A DNA stretch of 64,000 nt, taken from contig NZ_JAUTWQ010000006.1 in the NCBI RefSeq assembly GCF_046719735.1, positions 336,154 through 400,153 of the forward strand, read 5' to 3'. A program made the translations under genes and the position numbers. Each line of letters starts with the position of its first letter. Position 1 is the first letter of the stretch. A model generated the notes under the pieces. That model had not been told where the DNA came from, did not search any database, and saw only the letters and a program-made list of their open reading frames with translations. Shown here in pieces: positions 61,471 to 64,000 of the stretch. The DNA is from Halobacillus_B rhizosphaerae. GTDB lineage: Bacteria > Bacillota > Bacilli > Bacillales > Halobacillaceae.

Positions 61471-61511
61471 TAAAGAAAACCTCCTTAGTTTTCAAGCAAT
61501 TACCACAAAAA

Positions 61512-61525
61512 AGAAAACGCTTACA
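61512..61525 (-). promoter_or_regulatory. cre-like CcpA box in the aminotransferase leader
   Basis: TGTAAGCGTTTTCT on the minus strand agrees with the cre consensus at 13 of 14 positions. It lies downstream of the promoter, a roadblock position. Confidence 0.6.
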
Positions 61526-61604
61526 AAACTACAAAGCTGAATATGCTAACGCTGCAGAGTACCCCTTTTTAATTCAGACTCACCCGTGCGATCTATGATG
61601 TCTA

Positions 61605-61619
61605 ATAATTTTGAATTAT
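61605..61619. promoter_or_regulatory. 15-bp palindrome at the aminotransferase promoter
   Basis: ATAATTTTGAATTAT is a perfect inverted repeat with a 3-base centre, just downstream of the -10. It is a candidate operator, for example for the neighbouring PucR. Confidence 0.4.
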
Positions 61620-61624
61620 CTTAA

Positions 61625-61652
61625 TTTATATTGATTATCTAACACCTGTAAA
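61625..61652 (-). promoter_or_regulatory. Candidate SigA promoter of the aminotransferase operon
   Basis: TTTACA (61647-61652) and TATAAA (61625-61630) with 16-base spacing on the minus strand, about 155 bases upstream of the start codon. Confidence 0.5.
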
Positions 61653-61728
61653 CTAGATTCATTAGACATTTTGTCAAACAGATACTCCATGAGATTCACA
61701 CAATGACAACACTTGAAATATTGAGACA

Positions 61729-61759
61729 TAAAAAAAGCCCGACCATTTCGGTCAGACCT
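61729..61759 (-). terminator. Terminator after the pucR gene
   Basis: AGGTCTGACC pairs with GGTCGGGCTT (wobble pairs included) around GAAAT, followed by a run of seven T on the minus strand. Confidence 0.82.
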
Positions 61760-61788
61760 TGTTGTGCAGAGCTTTCATAGTGAGCATT

Positions 61789-63392
61789 CTATGAAGATTG
61801 ATTTGCTATTGACTGCTGATATTCATAAGCAAGAATTGAAAATTCGATTGCCTGTCTTTTCTCTGAATCCATAAAATCCTCTCCAAGAAGTTTTTCAAGC
61901 TTGTCCAACCGGTGATATAACGTTTGCCTAACTACAAAGATCTTTTCGGCCGTTTCCTTTTTCGATCCATGACAAGCTAAGTAAACTTTAAGAGTTTCCA
62001 GCAGATTCGTGTGATTGTGCTTATCATAGGCAATAATAGGCTCTAAATAATCATTCACAAGACTATTTAAGTTACTATGTTTATGGACTAGAGAAATAAG
62101 CCGGTACATATGCATATCTTCAAAGAAGTACTTCGATTGATCTGCAGGAAGCTTCCCCTGGATCGACAGGGTTTCTTGAGCCGTGTTAAAACTTCTATAT
62201 AAAAGAGTTAAATCCCGAACATATTTCCCCCCTGCGATTTGAAAAGAAGAGACAGACGGGTCATTTAACCTATTTATATTTTTAATCCTTTCAATCCCTT
62301 TGGTCACCCTGCTTTTCCAGTCCTCTTCTCTTTGCTTATTTAATAAAACAAAAGTCAGCAGATTTCGTTTTTCGACCGGAAAAACAAAATAACCATTTTG
62401 GTCAAAAATATTTTGGATGAGCATATTCAAATAAGTAATATCTTTACTTACTTATTTCCATTCAACTTCAGTTTAACGATGAGTACGACAGCACCCGTCA
62501 CTGAGCCATTCATCTTATAACCTGCTAAACGTTCTTTTATTTCCTCAATACTATGTTCTCCCCGAAGCCACTCCAGCATCCATTCTGTTTCTTCCGCTTT
62601 TTTCTTCTCTTCTGTGTAAAGCTCACGTAAGAAATACTGGGCTAATGCCGTGGCAGTTCGATCTAATAGTAAAGACTCAAATTCACCAAATTCCCTGCAG
62701 TCAGAATACAAGTAAACATTAGCAAACTCTCTTTCAAAGACTTGTACCGGCTGCTTTAATATATTTTTGGAAGGATGTGCGGAAAAGTTATCTAAACTAG
62801 CTAACATTTCATTTTTTTCTTTTTCTCGCACTGTAGGGACGGTGACAATTTTATGGTCATTAGATATGTAAATAAGATGACAATTAATGTATTGCTGCAA
62901 ATATTTCAGTATTTCAAAATAGTTGTCAATGGTTAACAATTTCTTATTCAATCGCTGAGAGTAATCTTCTATGTTAGAAATAATTTCATATTGCTGATTG
63001 ATTAAATCAGAATGAAGGTCTTGCGTAATTTCAACGAATGACACTTCTTTATCAAAGACTACGATGGGGAAATCGTGTTTATCGGCTAATTCTATAGCTT
63101 GATCTGGTATGTCATGGATAAAGCTCCCCAGTTCAATACATAATCCTGCTACGTCTCGTTGAATTAACTGTTTTAACAAGGTTATAAATAAGTCATCATT
63201 CTCTTTCCAGCCAAACCCTGTGGAAAGAACTAATTCTCCGCCTTTGAGATTGCCTCTCACTTCAATAACTTCAAATACATGTACCCATTTCACTATCCGA
63301 TTTACTCCATTGCTGCCTGCAATTACTCGTGCGTTTTGGAAATGTGGTCGTTTTAATATGTTATCTATAGATAATTTAAAGTGATATTTCAT
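61789..63392 (-). pseudogene. PucR-type regulator, split by a frameshift
   Basis: From ATG 63392 (GAGGTGGGAG before it) comes a 314-aa part: the PucR N-terminal sensory domain (SIDNILKRPHFQNARVIAG) and a middle region, ending VLIVKLKLNGNK at TAA 62448. The reading continues without a gap in another frame from about 62440 (KDITYLNMLIQNIF) to the C-terminal helix-turn-helix (TLKVYLACHGSKKETAEKIF, VRQTLYHRLDKLEKLLG) and ends at 61789. The break is at a short tandem AAGT repeat. A joined protein would be about 530 aa, the normal PucR length. PucR proteins activate catabolic genes, so this one probably controlled the aminotransferase operon. Confidence 0.75.
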
Positions 63393-63556
63393 TCTCCCAC
63401 CTCTCATTTTAAATTACTATAATTTTGAAAAAAAATCTAATGCCAGAAGGATGATTTTCTCTTTAAAAATTCTATTAACCTTTATTTCACAAGAGTTGAA
63501 TTCCAATAAAGCTTCCCATTCTTGAAGATTTAGTTTCGAGACAATAGTAAGCGTAT

Positions 63557-63681
63557 AGGGGGCTGCGGGAAAAGGATCGCTTTCCGTGGGGCGGGCGCTA
63601 AGCCTCCTCGAGCAAAGCTCTGTGGGGTCTCAGCTGTCCCGCAATTCCCACAGGAGTCTCACCGTTTCCCTCCGCCCCCTT
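63557..63681. repeat. GC-rich Bacillaceae dispersed repeat
   Basis: About 125 bp, far richer in G+C than its surroundings, with recognisable blocks CGCTTTCCGTGGGGCGGGC, AGCCTCCTCGAGCAAAGCTC, GGGGTCTCAGCTGTCCCGC and CACAGGAGTCTCACCG. I recall near-identical blocks from many Bacillaceae genomes, but no copy number was determined. The ends GGGGGC and GCCCCC are complementary. Function unknown. No gene is supported in 63393-64000; the short frames there do not look like proteins. Confidence 0.7.
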
Positions 63682-64000
63682 GCCACAATAGAATCTCGAA
63701 ATCCCTTCAAGAAAAAGTGAAAATTCTCATGTCTGCATGCAGGTCTCTGAAGCATATTCCCTCTAATATGTAGGAAGTGATGAGGCTATTCTTCCGGAAG
63801 AGACTTGTATCTCCATTGAATGGATTGTCGGGAATCTGTGCGTTATTCCCTTCCCTCTACCTTGATTGAATGAAACGGAAACAAATAGTGATGCTCTTTC
63901 AATGATTGGAAAGACGGTCTGTAACAAAGCATAGCTCGTTAACAATAACTCGGAAGACATTGGAGAAGGTCCGTTCATCTACCTATGAGTAGGGTGATGG

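Noticed and set aside
63763..63978. Minus-strand 71-aa frame at the right edge
   Set aside because: No ribosome site or recognisable domain; probably chance.

Overview
The window looks like a chromosomal segment from a low-GC, probably halophilic or halotolerant Bacillaceae bacterium of the Halobacillus/Virgibacillus type; this is inferred from gene content, not from a marker gene. Supporting signs are consensus Gram-positive ribosome binding sites, candidate SigW and SigD promoters, CcpA (cre) boxes, a flotillin of Bacillus type, gene content matching Bacillus subtilis ywrA-ywrB-ywrC-ywrD, and a GC-rich dispersed repeat of a type I recall from many Bacillaceae. I see no rRNA, tRNA, CRISPR array, intact insertion sequence or prophage.

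Layout. 1-10.4 kb (minus strand): a surface-glycan locus with an ATP-grasp protein, a nonulosonate (sialic-acid-like) synthase, a DegT aminotransferase, two SDR sugar-nucleotide enzymes, two paralogous surface-carbohydrate proteins, a nucleotidyltransferase, a sulfotransferase and a GmhB-like phosphatase. 10.5-23.2 kb: flotillin with a SigW-like promoter, a MerR-type coiled-coil DNA-binding protein with matching palindromes around its gene, an iron-type alcohol dehydrogenase, a broken membrane-protein gene, a nitroreductase, a LysM polysaccharide deacetylase, a chemoreceptor with a SigD-like promoter, and a large secreted GH18-like protein. 23.3-32.3 kb: a ywr-like block (two short chromate transporters, gamma-glutamyltransferase, Lrp regulator) interrupted by a five-gene peptide ABC importer whose second permease gene is frameshifted. 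32.4-39.3 kb: MFS exporter with a divergent HxlR regulator, a cell-wall-binding protein, three GNAT acetyltransferases, a lipid kinase and a DUF1206 membrane protein.

39.5-40.05 kb holds the most striking item: about 480 nt with no gene but with an extended -10 promoter, a 23-bp long-range closing stem, further nested helices and an intrinsic terminator. I read it as a large structured noncoding RNA that I cannot assign to a known family. It is followed by a second nonulosonate synthase locus (40.1-42.2 kb).

42.5-63.4 kb is a carboxylic/amino acid catabolic region. It contains a TAXI-type TRAP transporter operon with FAH-family and SDR enzymes, a DctS/DctR-like two-component system divergent from a DctP-type binding protein, a CsiD-LhgO pair for glutarate oxidation via L-2-hydroxyglutarate, and a five-gene operon (class III aminotransferase, alanine dehydrogenase, two aldehyde dehydrogenases, CaiB/BaiF CoA-transferase). 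A PucR regulator next to it is split by a frameshift. The genes fit breakdown of omega-amino acids such as 5-aminovalerate or beta-alanine, with pyruvate as amino acceptor and alanine dehydrogenase recycling the alanine. Three genes carry small frameshifts (14.7-15.1, 30.4 and 62.45 kb); either assembly errors or real decay could explain them. Coding starts were chosen from ribosome binding sites.
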